From: CAYILR01 sp964364175
GTDB taxonomy: Bacteria > Bdellovibrionota > UBA1018
Length of the DNA: 58,862 nucleotides
Assembly: GCA_964364175.1 (NCBI GenBank)
Contig: CAYILR010000025.1
Location: 1 to 58,862, forward strand
Direction: 5' to 3'
The notes beneath the pieces are model-generated. The model was not told the origin of the DNA, searched no databases, and saw only the letters and a program-made list of their open reading frames with translations. Position 1 is the stretch's first letter. The number at the start of each line of letters is the position of its first letter. Below, one piece after another: positions 40,997-49,672 of the stretch. The position numbers and the translations under genes were made by a program.

Positions 40997-41629
40997 ATGG
41001 GCGAAAAGACTCGAACTCGGCTGAACACTACTTACTGGAAGCACTTGTTTAATGTGCCCTTCTCGGAAGATGTGGCACCCTCGAGTTTATTCCTCCATCA
41101 CCGACATTTCCTGGTCGTCGATGTCGAAACTCAGCGGCTGGCGCAGGACGTGGGCGGCTGGAAACACATTGATAAACTAGGGATCTCAGTCGCCTGCGCC
41201 TACGACAGCAAAACCGATCAGTTTATGAGTTTTCGCGAGAACGAACTCGAGAAACTTTTTGACCTCTGCGAAGACCGACTGATTATCGGCTACAACATCA
41301 AAGGTTTCGATTTGACCGTGATGGCTCCTTACGGCCTCAAAACCCAGGGTTTGGATGTTTTTGACATTATGTTGGACGTCGAGGCGCAGACCCGTGCACG
41401 CTTTGTGAAACTAGAAGCCATTGCGCAAGGTACACTCGGTGTCGGCAAAGGCGCTGACGGATTGCAAGCAGTCGAATGGTGGAAGTCCGGCGAAATCGAC
41501 AAGATTATCGAGTACTGCATCCAAGACGTGCGAGTCACACGAGATGTTTTTCAATTCGGTCGGCAAAATGGTTTCGTGAGAATCCAACGCGCCGAAACCG
41601 TACAGACTGTTCCTGTGCAGTGGAACTAG
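40997..41629 (+). CDS. DEDDy-type 3'-5' exonuclease domain protein
   Basis: A 210-residue RNase H-like protein. DEDDy motifs: ExoI HFLVVDVETQRL (D42, E44), ExoII IIGYNIKGFDLTVM (Asn then Asp near residue 104), and ExoIII YCIQDV (Y173, D177). All four acidic residues and the Tyr are present, so nuclease activity is likely. The compact size and style resemble the stand-alone YprB/predicted exonuclease group rather than DnaQ. No helicase or polymerase is adjacent. Substrate (DNA or RNA) not determinable. It is convergent with the S74 lipoprotein gene, two bases apart. Confidence 0.8.
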   Translation: MGEKTRTRLNTTYWKHLFNVPFSEDVAPSSLFLHHRHFLVVDVETQRLAQDVGGWKHIDKLGISVACAYDSKTDQFMSFRENELEKLFDLCEDRLIIGYNIKGFDLTVMAPYGLKTQGLDVFDIMLDVEAQTRARFVKLEAIAQGTLGVGKGADGLQAVEWWKSGEIDKIIEYCIQDVRVTRDVFQFGRQNGFVRIQRAETVQTVPVQWN

Positions 41630-41631
41630 CA

Positions 41632-43878
41632 TTACTTACAAATTGAAGCGCCGGGGTCTTTTGCGCAGAGGTATTTCTTGAGGGCCGCGTTTTCGGCTTT
41701 GAGGGACTCGATTTCTTGGGAGTGCTTGCTGAATTTTTCGAATAGGTCTTTCACTCGAGCGTGGAGAGCTTTTACGGCTTCGATCAGGGGCGCTGCCAAA
41801 CCTTCGTAACTGACTGTCAGATGTTTGAGCGGGCCTTCGTGGACCAGTTCAGGAAGAACTTTTTGCACATCTTGAGCGATCACACCGACTTGTCGCTGAG
41901 CAGATTTTTTTGGATTCTTCCAGTTAAATCGAACGCCATTGATCTGTTCGATGATGTCTAGGGGGTTTTCAATTCTTTCAATTTTTGTTTTCAGTTTGCG
42001 GTCTGAGGCCACGAAGCTGGCTGCGTATATAGTTCCGGATCCTCCAGCACCATCACATACTTGGACTCCACCCGTTCCACCGGAATAATTCAAATAGACG
42101 GGACGGGCTCCAGCAGCATTCAACATCAAATTCCCATCAGCCGCCGCGCTAGTAAGCCTTCCACTAGCGAGGGTAACATAGCCGTTGGTATCGATAGTGA
42201 TTTGTTCCGTACTGTTGGTATAAATACCCAACGACGTCGCGGTGTCAGACCATATATAATTTTTGCCATTGCCTGCAAGAATCTCCAAGTTAGAGTTGCT
42301 GGATTGTGCCCGATAACCGGCTCCATTCGTTGTATTCTGGTATGCATGCACTGCGCGAGTATTCGCATTCACTGCAAGAATTGGACTACTCGTCCCGATA
42401 CCGACGTTGCCGGAAGGACTGATAGCAAAGCGAAAAACACCTGCAGTATCATCCCAAATGCCAAGCGAACCATCAGCAACACCATTCGTCGCAAGTGTGG
42501 TTGACATCATCTGCCAGCTTTGGCCCCCAGCTGCGCTATTGTTGAGCACCAAACGAGGATCAGTGCTGCTGGCCTTGATGCTTCCATTTACCTCAAGCTT
42601 TGAACCAGGGCTTGTCGTCCCGATTCCGACATAACCCGTTTGATCAATGCGCATGGCTTCAGTTGGAGCGGTAATGGCCCCGTTAGCTCGAGTGGAGAAA
42701 GTGAGCGCCGTTCCTCCCGCAGCGTTGGTCCAAGTCTGAGTTGCGACCGCATTGATTTTAGCCCCGGGGTTGGCAAGGTATTGGCTAGCGCCATACCCAT
42801 AAAAAGAAATATTACCCAGGCTGTCAGCACTGGCCAGTGCTGACGGAGCCAACGCTGTCGTATTAGCACGCTCGAAAGCTAGACTTCCTTCAGCGGCAAA
42901 ACTGTCGACTTGCACCACTGAGTTCGTGGCGTTTGTATTTCCTAGATGAAGCAAGGATCCGGTGAGCGCTGCAGGAAGTGCAGCGGCGTTTGCGCTTACT
43001 GTGATTTTAGAATCAGGGGTCGTAGTTCCCAATCCCACCGCGCCGCTGGATTCAAAGAGAACAGAATTCCCAATCGTGGTGGCTGCTGTGTACTTGGTGA
43101 GATACCCGCTGGTTCCCCCTGAAATCACTCCACCTGGAGTGGCCCAACTAGCTCCCGCAGCGGTTCCATCGGTGGTTAGGACTTGCCCGCTGGTTCCTGT
43201 TCCGTTGAGTTTGCTCACAGCAATTGCGGCTGTGGCACTGATATCGGCGTTGACGATCTCCCCATCATTAATTTTTGCGGAGGTAATAGCACTATTCGCA
43301 ATCGAGCCAGTGGCCACAGTGCCAATTTCCCACTCATCGTTGCCCAAGTTATAGGTCAATGTCTGCCCTGTGGACGTAGGGGCTGTGGTGTTGACAGTAG
43401 CAACAGCCTTCCCAATGATACTCGTTGCAGCTCCTCCCCCTGCAACCGTAGTCGGCTGCCATCTGGAGTTCGCGCTGCTCCAAGCAAGCACTTGTCCGTT
43501 GGTGATTGTGCCCAATGAATAGATACTTTGTCCACCCACGTACCCATCTGCATATCCCTTAGTACAGGCGTGAGTTGAATCGGTGGGCGCTCCTCCCGCC
43601 AGACTCAGTGCTCCGGTAAGTGTGCCACCCGAAAGAGGCAAGTAGGCAATTGATAATTTGGCTGGGGTGACTGCCCCATCTTTGATCTTGGAGGTCGTCA
43701 CTGAGCCATCCGTCAACTCGCTGCTACTCACTTCAGCGGAGAGCCCATTGTCATCGATCGCAGGACGGCATGCAGAGATTCCCGTGAGCAATCCCAGCAC
43801 CAAAGTCGCATTCAGCGACAGAGTGGCGACAGAGTGGCGACAGAGTAATGAAATGACTATGATACCTACGTTCCACAT
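41632..43878 (-). CDS. S74 (intramolecular chaperone) tail-fibre-domain lipoprotein
   Basis: A 748-residue surface protein. AGGA lies six bases before the ATG. A signal with lipobox GISACRP follows (Cys near residue 37). The shaft (about 60-640) is Gly/Ser/Thr-rich and beta-helical, with YLPLSGGTLTGAL and repeated VGIGTTSP-type turns. The C-terminal Peptidase_S74 domain starts at ASDRKLKTKIERI (Ser-Lys self-cleavage site) and continues VRFNWKNPKKSAQRQVGVIAQDV, then a coiled coil. In phage tail spikes this domain trimerises the shaft and cuts itself off. Similar lipoproteins are common in Bdellovibrio-like bacteria; a role in adhesion is inferred. The signal peptide is encoded by an 11-bp repeat. 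Confidence 0.88.
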   Translation of the reverse strand: MWNVGIIVISLLCRHSVATLSLNATLVLGLLTGISACRPAIDDNGLSAEVSSSELTDGSVTTSKIKDGAVTPAKLSIAYLPLSGGTLTGALSLAGGAPTDSTHACTKGYADGYVGGQSIYSLGTITNGQVLAWSSANSRWQPTTVAGGGAATSIIGKAVATVNTTAPTSTGQTLTYNLGNDEWEIGTVATGSIANSAITSAKINDGEIVNADISATAAIAVSKLNGTGTSGQVLTTDGTAAGASWATPGGVISGGTSGYLTKYTAATTIGNSVLFESSGAVGLGTTTPDSKITVSANAAALPAALTGSLLHLGNTNATNSVVQVDSFAAEGSLAFERANTTALAPSALASADSLGNISFYGYGASQYLANPGAKINAVATQTWTNAAGGTALTFSTRANGAITAPTEAMRIDQTGYVGIGTTSPGSKLEVNGSIKASSTDPRLVLNNSAAGGQSWQMMSTTLATNGVADGSLGIWDDTAGVFRFAISPSGNVGIGTSSPILAVNANTRAVHAYQNTTNGAGYRAQSSNSNLEILAGNGKNYIWSDTATSLGIYTNSTEQITIDTNGYVTLASGRLTSAAADGNLMLNAAGARPVYLNYSGGTGGVQVCDGAGGSGTIYAASFVASDRKLKTKIERIENPLDIIEQINGVRFNWKNPKKSAQRQVGVIAQDVQKVLPELVHEGPLKHLTVSYEGLAAPLIEAVKALHARVKDLFEKFSKHSQEIESLKAENAALKKYLCAKDPGASICK
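43815..43845 (-). repeat. 11-bp tandem repeat in the S74 signal peptide
   Basis: The plus-strand unit GCGACAGAGTG occurs twice with a third partial copy (9 bp), covering codons 12-22 of the lipoprotein. The unit is not a multiple of three, so gain or loss of one copy would shift the frame between the start codon and the lipobox. Confidence 0.85.
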
Positions 43879-44119
43879 AAAATTCCTGTGCCTCGGAGAG
43901 GTTGCGCATCTAAGTTGCCCTTTCTGCCTTCCCTAATATCCGAGCCTTTCACTTTTTAGTATCTCAGGACCGACTTAACAAGTCAAGAATCTGCAACTTT
44001 CAATGAATGTATAAAATATTTAGTAAATTCATACAGATGTGGATTTTTTTAGATTACTACTGATTGCAATAGTTAAGATTCGAGAAGCTACCCTCGCTTC
44101 AATAAAAATAAATCGAATT

Positions 44120-44160
44120 AATCAATATTGATTTTAGCATCTGTATTGATATAATCAATA
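44120..44160 (+). promoter_or_regulatory. Promoter with two palindromes, DUF4143 gene
   Basis: Perfect palindromes AATCAATATTGATT (44120-44133) and TATTGATATAATCAATA (44144-44160) cover a -35 TTGATT (44128-44133) and a -10 TATAAT (44150-44155) 16 bases apart. The -10 ends 11 bases before the ATG, so the leader is about five bases. Repression by a protein bound to both sites would block the promoter. The rest of the gap (43879-44119) is AT-rich with nothing recognisable. Confidence 0.7.
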
Positions 44161-44166
44161 TTAATT

Positions 44167-45549
44167 ATGTGGATTAACAGAATCAAAAAACAGTCAGAGT
44201 TTGCCCAGACCATCAGAAATTTGAACCAACAAGTGCTGATCGTCCGAGGAGCGCGCCAGGTCGGCAAAACCAGTTTTATTCTTCATGTTCTGGATTCCAC
44301 CTCAACGCCTGTTCTTTGGGTCAATTTGATACGCCCATCCTCTTTTGAGGTGCAGGGGAGAAAGGTGTATGGAAGGGACTTCTTTGGATCTGCCCCCGAC
44401 GCATCCACTCTGTTAGCCAACTTGCAGCTGGTGTTAGGTGCATTTCAACAACTCGCTGCACCCGTCGTCATTTTTTTCGACGAAGTGGATCAGCACCCAG
44501 TGGTTCTCGAGGCAGTACAAATCCTTGCTGAACTTTCACCTCAGCTTAAGTTTGTCCTGAGTGGATCGAACCTCGAAAATCTTTCACCCAAAAATGCTGC
44601 CACGGGTAGAAAAAAATATTTTGATCTCTTTCCCATCCTTTTTTACGAATGGCTCGAGAACATGGATGTTCCAGAGTGTTCAAAATTTTTCGCGCAATGG
44701 AAAAACAAAACACCCAGCATCCCTACCGAGATGATCCACACAAAAATGCTTTCACTCCTGGATACCTACCTACGGATTGGCGGGCTACCCAAAATGCTCG
44801 AAACCCATTTTAGAGCTCCACAGGATCAAGCCAAAGAGCTCTCTGAATTGATGAAAGATCTCGCTCAAACCATTGAGGAAAATGTCAAAGCCATACTCGG
44901 AGAAAAATCAAAACTCTATGAATATGAAGACGTATTGAGAAAAATGGGGCTTCTCTCCATGAATACGCTTAAATTTTCGCAGCTTCAAGTCAATCATGCA
45001 GGCCGCAGCGAAGCTAAAAAGATCGTCAACAAAACAGTCGGCGCAAGGGTGGCGCACAAGATCCGATTGTTCTCGGACGAAGGGCGGGATTTATCCAAGT
45101 ACATTTTGTTTGATACGGGGTTTTTAAACCATCTCCTCAACGGTTCCCGCCTGCTAGAATCTGTTATTTCAGAAAAAAACTATTCCATTTTGCTGGAGAC
45201 TTTTGTGGGGACTCAGCTGATAGGAGAGCAAATCTCCCGTGATGATGTGGATTATTGGAAATCTGGCAATCAAGCAGAAGTCGAGTTTGCGCTCAAGGCC
45301 CCTGTTTTTTGTGGGATTGAAGTGAAGAAAACGCTTCGAGCAAGTTACTCCCTGGATAGCTTCGCGATTCAAGAAAAAAACTCTCAACTTTTGATTTTAT
45401 TGAGCCAAAGTCGTGAATATCAGAATCAAATCGACTACGTGGCAAAAATGCCTAATTTCCCGGAAACACGAAAAATTCATCGAATCACTCTTCCTGTTTA
45501 TATGGTCCATTTTGTGCCGGAAATATTGAATCATGAATTGAAATCATGA
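44167..45549 (+). CDS. AAA ATPase with DUF4143
   Basis: A 460-residue protein of the common AAA_14-DUF4143 type. Walker A GARQVGKTSF (about 28-37), Walker B VVIFFDEVDQHP, sensor-like FVLSGSNLENL, then a winged-helix/DUF4143 C-terminal half with YLRIGGLPKMLE and a nuclease-like end DDVDYWKSGNQAEVEFAL...EVKKT (pattern D-x-x-Y-W-x8-E-x3 and ExKK, similar to PD-(D/E)XK folds). Function unestablished; suggested roles are in mobile-element or toxin-like biology because copies are patchy and often isolated, as here. It sits under its own palindromic promoter. Cytosolic. Confidence 0.87.
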   Translation: MWINRIKKQSEFAQTIRNLNQQVLIVRGARQVGKTSFILHVLDSTSTPVLWVNLIRPSSFEVQGRKVYGRDFFGSAPDASTLLANLQLVLGAFQQLAAPVVIFFDEVDQHPVVLEAVQILAELSPQLKFVLSGSNLENLSPKNAATGRKKYFDLFPILFYEWLENMDVPECSKFFAQWKNKTPSIPTEMIHTKMLSLLDTYLRIGGLPKMLETHFRAPQDQAKELSELMKDLAQTIEENVKAILGEKSKLYEYEDVLRKMGLLSMNTLKFSQLQVNHAGRSEAKKIVNKTVGARVAHKIRLFSDEGRDLSKYILFDTGFLNHLLNGSRLLESVISEKNYSILLETFVGTQLIGEQISRDDVDYWKSGNQAEVEFALKAPVFCGIEVKKTLRASYSLDSFAIQEKNSQLLILLSQSREYQNQIDYVAKMPNFPETRKIHRITLPVYMVHFVPEILNHELKS

Positions 45550-45578
45550 GCCCAGCATTCAAGCAAAACCCTGGAGCC

Positions 45579-46136
45579 TCAAATCACTGGGCGGACTTTT
45601 GCGCAGGCCCAGTCGACCGAAGAATACTCTTCGAGGAATTTCGCCAGCACAGCCTGAGTCCATTCCACTGGATCAATGCCGATCTCACCTAAACCAATTG
45701 CTGGCACGGGAGCACCTGCGGGATCGATGTTGATTCCGGCATGGAGTAAAACGGATACGGGCGACGCCGTTACAATTGAGACCGAAAGCTTGCGATTTTG
45801 AATAAACAAGTCATCGCCACTTCGTCGGACGTCGATTCCTTTTTCTCGAAGCACCTCACCCATGATCGCCATCAATAATCGCTGTGCAAAAACCCCTTCG
45901 CGCAATCCCATCCCGAAAAACTCACCCAGAAAATGAACCATCTGCGCGGCTTCGATCCGGTCATTCACAAGGCGGTCTTCCCAATCCACCAGATGCTCGG
46001 TTTCAACTCGGCACGATCCAACAAAAGCCACCAAGGCCGGACCCTGAACCTTCAGCTCACTGAGAATAAAATGAGGCCGTAACTCCACACCTGTGTAGGC
46101 TCTGGGCTGATCAGAGTACTTCGTGCTTAAATTCAT
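45579..46136 (-). CDS. DUF366-family protein
   Basis: About 185 residues from the ATG at 46136, which overlaps the queC TGA (ATGA). FVGSCRVETEHLVDWEDRLVNDRIEAAQMVHFLGEFFGM carries the family signature (Gly-x-Cys, then Asp-x-Glu-Asp, then MVHFxxExF; parts given 'FVGSCRVETEHLVDWED' and 'AAQMVHFLGEFF'). DUF366 has no known reaction. The coupling to queC and queD suggests a part in queuosine or preQ0 metabolism, or in using a modified base. Conserved Cys/His/Glu/Asp residues hint at metal binding. Cytosolic; no signal peptide. It ends the operon, with 29 bases to the convergent DUF4143 gene. Confidence 0.75.
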   Translation of the reverse strand: MNLSTKYSDQPRAYTGVELRPHFILSELKVQGPALVAFVGSCRVETEHLVDWEDRLVNDRIEAAQMVHFLGEFFGMGLREGVFAQRLLMAIMGEVLREKGIDVRRSGDDLFIQNRKLSVSIVTASPVSVLLHAGINIDPAGAPVPAIGLGEIGIDPVEWTQAVLAKFLEEYSSVDWACAKVRPVI

Positions 46137-46807
46137 TTCTTCCCTCGATACTGCAACGCCCGCTTCAATCGCTGGCAGGATTCGCACTCTCCGCAAGCGA
46201 CTTCACCCGCGTGATAACAGCTCCAAATCAGATCCCAGGGAAATGGTTTGCGCAAATTCAAAACAGTCTGGACGATTTCGCGTTTATCCATTCTCACCGT
46301 GTAACAAACGACTTGCACATGATTCGCAGTCGAGAACTTCAGCGCTTCTGTGGCTTGATTCATATAGGTTTCGGTATTGTCGGGAAAAGTGGCGGCTTCC
46401 TCTCGATTGAACCCGACCACCACACCTTGCGCTTCTCGAGCCTCAGCCAATGCCGCAGCAATATTGATCAAGACCCCGTTGCGATTAGGAACCCAAACCG
46501 CCTTCGCCGATTTCTCTGTCACAGCGCGCTCGTCCAGAACATTTGCACCTAACTTAGGCACATCGACTCCAGAATCAGTCAACGCGCTCCCACCCAATTG
46601 ACCCAGCCAAGGAATCTCGATCACTCGATGCTCGACTCCATAATATTCAGCGATTTTTCGAGCGGCGCGAATCTCGGCAAACACGGCTCGCTGGCCATAA
46701 TTCACAGTCAGTGCCAAAACCGGCTGATCCTGCTCAGCCGCAAGAGCCAAATTCGCGCTGGAATCCAGCCCTCCAGAAAGTAACACGACTAGCTTTCGCT
46801 TAGACAT
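46133..46807 (-). CDS. queC: 7-cyano-7-deazaguanine synthase QueC
   Basis: About 224 residues from the ATG at 46807; a Met at 46819 is less likely. The PP-loop SGGLDSS binds ATP, VPNRNGVLINIAAALAEA and GFNREEAATFPDN follow, and the C-terminal zinc site is CYHAGEVACGECESCQRLKRAL (the four Cys; key part CGECESC). It converts 7-carboxy-7-deazaguanine to preQ0 with ATP and ammonia for queuosine tRNA modification. It overlaps queD by eight bases and the DUF366 gene by four. queE, needed between QueD and QueC, is not in the window. Confidence 0.95.
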   Translation of the reverse strand: MSKRKLVVLLSGGLDSSANLALAAEQDQPVLALTVNYGQRAVFAEIRAARKIAEYYGVEHRVIEIPWLGQLGGSALTDSGVDVPKLGANVLDERAVTEKSAKAVWVPNRNGVLINIAAALAEAREAQGVVVGFNREEAATFPDNTETYMNQATEALKFSTANHVQVVCYTVRMDKREIVQTVLNLRKPFPWDLIWSCYHAGEVACGECESCQRLKRALQYRGKK

Positions 46808-47180
46808 CGCGGGGTCCAAAATAAGTCGCGGAGCAACGATCGTTCTCCCAGATCGTCACGCGGTCCACCCAAGTATTGCCGGAATTGATCGTCGTACCCA
46901 ACCGCTCAAAAACCAATCGTGCGATTTGTTCCGCCGATGGATTGATGTCCGCAAAATCGGGGAGAGCATTCAAGTCCTGATGATCCCAAGGGGCGATCAA
47001 TTCTTTCACAGCTCCTTTGAGTTTTCTGAAATCCATGGCCATCCCGATCGAATCGAGACCTTTGGAACGAGCAAAAACTTCAACACCCCAGTTATGCCCG
47101 TGCACACGTTGGCAATCGCCCGGATATCCATCCAGATGGTGCGCGGCAGGAAAATCCATTTTTACTCTCAGTTCATACAT
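46800..47180 (-). CDS. queD: 6-carboxytetrahydropterin synthase QueD
   Basis: 126 residues from the ATG at 47180, with GGAG nine bases upstream; upstream codons to 47255 lie in the transglycosylase gene and are not family-like. Zinc ligands are in FPAAHHLDG and HGHNWGVEV; the catalytic Cys is in PGDCQRVHGHNW, and Asp/His follow in APWDHQDLN. It turns 7,8-dihydroneopterin triphosphate into 6-carboxytetrahydropterin, the first dedicated step toward queuosine. It overlaps both neighbours. Confidence 0.95.
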   Translation of the reverse strand: MYELRVKMDFPAAHHLDGYPGDCQRVHGHNWGVEVFARSKGLDSIGMAMDFRKLKGAVKELIAPWDHQDLNALPDFADINPSAEQIARLVFERLGTTINSGNTWVDRVTIWENDRCSATYFGPRDV

Positions 47181-47781
47181 CGTACATTCTCCAACGTTCG
47201 GCGCCCTGCTGAATCGATTCGTAATAGAGTTTGGTCTTTGTGGGACGAAATCCACTTTTTCGACTCATCAAATAATCCAAACGAGCCGGACCCAGATTGT
47301 AGGCAGCCAAGTGATAATAAGGAGGAAGATGCTGATACCGATCCCGGAGCTGAGCCAGGTACCGAACCCCCAAAGATAAGTTGGTATAAGGATTCGTCAA
47401 CGAGCGTGGGCCGGAGTACTTGAGGCCGGCTTGGTGGGCCACCAACTGAGCCGTCGCGGGCATCAGCTGCATGAGACCCACGGCTCCCATCGGGGAGACT
47501 GCGTGAACGTTGAATCGGCTTTCTACATCGATCAATCCCAGCACTAGAGCCGGATCCATCGTGTGAATTCGGCACAAATTGATCAAATGCCGGGCCAATC
47601 CGAGGGTTTCTTTTTTGGGGAGGCCAATCGCAACGTCTTGAAATATTGAAGCTATTCTGGATTCGCTAAGAGCGTATGCTGATCCACTGGATGGCGATAC
47701 AAATCCATCTGCCGTCGGGTACAACCCATGCGCGGACAAGTTAATGCTCAGCCCGAGCGCGAAAAAAAGTCGAATCCACAT
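47173..47781 (-). CDS. Lytic transglycosylase (SLT domain)
   Basis: A 202-residue exported protein (signal WIRLFFALGLSINLSA). The SLT domain spans about 65-190: LGLIDVESRFNVHAVSPMGAVGLMQLMPATA holds the catalytic Glu (IDVES) and the GLMQLMP block (given in parts 'IDVESRFNVHAVSP' and 'GAVGLMQLMPATA'). NPYTNLSLGVRYLAQL and AAYNLGPARLDYL complete family 1. It cleaves peptidoglycan glycan strands to 1,6-anhydro ends in the periplasm. Oddly, it heads the queuosine operon and overlaps queD by eight bases. The promoter should lie in the gap before the divergent metalloprotease gene (47782-47863). Confidence 0.9.
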   Translation of the reverse strand: MWIRLFFALGLSINLSAHGLYPTADGFVSPSSGSAYALSESRIASIFQDVAIGLPKKETLGLARHLINLCRIHTMDPALVLGLIDVESRFNVHAVSPMGAVGLMQLMPATAQLVAHQAGLKYSGPRSLTNPYTNLSLGVRYLAQLRDRYQHLPPYYHLAAYNLGPARLDYLMSRKSGFRPTKTKLYYESIQQGAERWRMYDV

Positions 47782-47863
47782 AAAGCTGGGCGACCTTACT
47801 CAATCGACGGCTGGAAGTCAAATGAGCTAGTCGCGCCGAGTCAGATATGCTAATTGACGCATC

Positions 47864-48661
47864 ATGAAAACAATTCAATTCGTTTCCCTAGGATTTTTGG
47901 CCTTATCTTCGCTCGCTCACGCTGGAAAGGACGACTGCACACGATTCAACCTTCGCGTTCGCTTCACCATTGCGAGCACCGCTTGCCTATCATCGGCCAA
48001 CACCGGCTGCCAAGCGATCCGCGACTGGCTCGCCGACGAGATCACCGAGACCGAGAGGCTTTTTGACAATCGTCCGGCCATCAAAATTACACCCGAGTTC
48101 ATTTATCGCACCAATCGCGCAGGCAAAAACCTGACCAACGTCTCGTTCACCAGCGATGGTGACTACCACACCTATATGGAAGCCAACTTTGACAATGTGG
48201 CCACCACCAGAACCTCCGGATACATGCAGGTTTTGGTCACCGAAACTTTAACTATCAATAACAAACAGTGGGGCGGGATTTCTCACTTCCCTCACAACAC
48301 CAATTTCAATTGGTTCGGTTCCAAACACGGGCTAATTGTTGTCAACGAAACAGGCAAACATGCTTCCTGCAGCCCGCCTACTCGAGGCGTCCTTGCTCAC
48401 GAGCTCGGCCACGCTCTGGGCATCTTGCACACCTTCGACACCTACACAGGTGGACGAACCTGCAACAAGGACTACGCCAAAGTCAAAGGCGATACAATTC
48501 GTAGCAACTACATCAACCTGATGGACTACGAGATCGACAATCCTGCGTGTTCCAGACACCGCTACTTGAACGAGTGCCAACAGGATATCGCCTCAGACAC
48601 CAGCAAACGCTATATGACGAACGACTGCGATACCAACTACAACGATATCGCCGGAAGATAG
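47864..48661 (+). CDS. Secreted metzincin zinc metalloprotease
   Basis: A 265-residue protein with signal peptide IQFVSLGFLALSSLAHAG. Zinc motif VLAHELGHALGILHTF (HExxHxxGxxH) and Met-turn NLMDYEID place it in the metzincins, near the reprolysin/pappalysin-like secreted enzymes. Eight or more Cys in the mature part suggest disulfides. A pro-domain with a cysteine switch is not obvious; the mature protein starts with CTRFNLRVRFTIASTAC. Probably secreted or periplasmic and degrades protein outside the cell. Its stop abuts that of the EEP lipoprotein. Confidence 0.85.
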   Translation: MKTIQFVSLGFLALSSLAHAGKDDCTRFNLRVRFTIASTACLSSANTGCQAIRDWLADEITETERLFDNRPAIKITPEFIYRTNRAGKNLTNVSFTSDGDYHTYMEANFDNVATTRTSGYMQVLVTETLTINNKQWGGISHFPHNTNFNWFGSKHGLIVVNETGKHASCSPPTRGVLAHELGHALGILHTFDTYTGGRTCNKDYAKVKGDTIRSNYINLMDYEIDNPACSRHRYLNECQQDIASDTSKRYMTNDCDTNYNDIAGR

Positions 48662-49660
48662 CTAGTTAGCAACAACACGAAAACTACTCAGCACCCCAAA
48701 GTGATCGGACAGATAAACCTTGTCCGGCCCGACCGGCTGGTCAAAAACAATTTGGGATTTTTTGAGGACGAGTCGCGGGCTGCGCTTCTCTTGGCTGAAA
48801 AAAACATAGTCCCCGCACTCGCTGGGTTGGTTCTTGAATATGCCGTTTGCCACGTAGGGATTGAGCTTCGTGTAGGTCGGCTGCGTGCCCGCCTCTGGGC
48901 CCAGCAGGCTGTTCATCGTATCTAGCAACCCCAAGCCATTGACCAGGAACTCCCAGGGACGTGAAGGCTCTTGGGTGTACCGCTGCTCTACGTTGGAGTA
49001 CTTGAAAACGTGCGAATTCATATCCACTCCCAAAACTACGGCAGAGCTGTGGTGAGTGGATTCAATGAAGGACCCCAGCTCTTTGGATTGAACATAAATT
49101 CCGTTTTCTTCCTGGGAGTTGAAATCGCGCTTGCTATCGTCGAACTGGGCAGCCCCCAGATGGGCGGCGTACACATCCACATCCTCAAAATCAGGCAACC
49201 TCACTACAGTGTGAATCGCTCCCTTTCGGGCAAAATACTCCTCGGGCCGAGTAAAGGTGCTGAAATCAAACCGATCCGTTCCTCCGATCAAAGGATAACG
49301 CGAAACAATCAGCAAACCGTTTCCGAGAATGCCACGCGCTGGGGGAACAGTCTGCACACCTACGCCTGTGTTATCGGCTGAATAAAGATAGCCGCGATTT
49401 TTCATCTCCCAAATCAGGTATTCTCTGAGTTCGAAATGCCAGACTTCCTGAAATGTCACGATGTCCGCGCCGGTTGCATCGATTCGTCCTGGTATTTCTT
49501 TGAATCGCTTCTGAATGGAATCTGCGACTCCGTACAATCCCCAGACGTTGAAAGTTAGAATTTTGAGTTCGCCATTGCGCAAGGAGGTGGGGGCTTTACC
49601 GCAGCCTACTAAGCTACAACTGACTAAGCAGAGAACGACAAAAACCATCCATGGCTTCAT
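48662..49660 (-). CDS. Endonuclease/exonuclease/phosphatase-family lipoprotein
   Basis: A 332-residue protein with lipobox LVGCGK (Cys about 20). The EEP fold follows: ILTFNVWGLYG (metal Asn), DIVTFQEVWHFE (Glu), VYAAHLGAAQ, VVLGVDMNSH (Asp-Asn), and SDHFGVLSSF (Asp-His). The set is that of neutral sphingomyelinase/phospholipase C-type EEPs as well as nucleases. Location on the envelope favours a phosphodiesterase acting on lipids or on external nucleic acid. It begins 12 bases after dbpA and is probably in the same transcript. Confidence 0.82.
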   Translation of the reverse strand: MKPWMVFVVLCLVSCSLVGCGKAPTSLRNGELKILTFNVWGLYGVADSIQKRFKEIPGRIDATGADIVTFQEVWHFELREYLIWEMKNRGYLYSADNTGVGVQTVPPARGILGNGLLIVSRYPLIGGTDRFDFSTFTRPEEYFARKGAIHTVVRLPDFEDVDVYAAHLGAAQFDDSKRDFNSQEENGIYVQSKELGSFIESTHHSSAVVLGVDMNSHVFKYSNVEQRYTQEPSRPWEFLVNGLGLLDTMNSLLGPEAGTQPTYTKLNPYVANGIFKNQPSECGDYVFFSQEKRSPRLVLKKSQIVFDQPVGPDKVYLSDHFGVLSSFRVVAN

Positions 49661-49672
49661 ATGTAGATAAGA

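Noticed and set aside
41632..43878. Prophage tail-fibre gene
   Set aside because: The S74 domain is shared with phage tail spikes, but the protein has a lipobox and no phage structural, lysis or integrase genes are nearby.
43879..44119. RNA gene or riboswitch in the AT-rich gap before the DUF4143 gene
   Set aside because: No conserved core, stable stem or tRNA-like fold could be seen; only AT-rich sequence.
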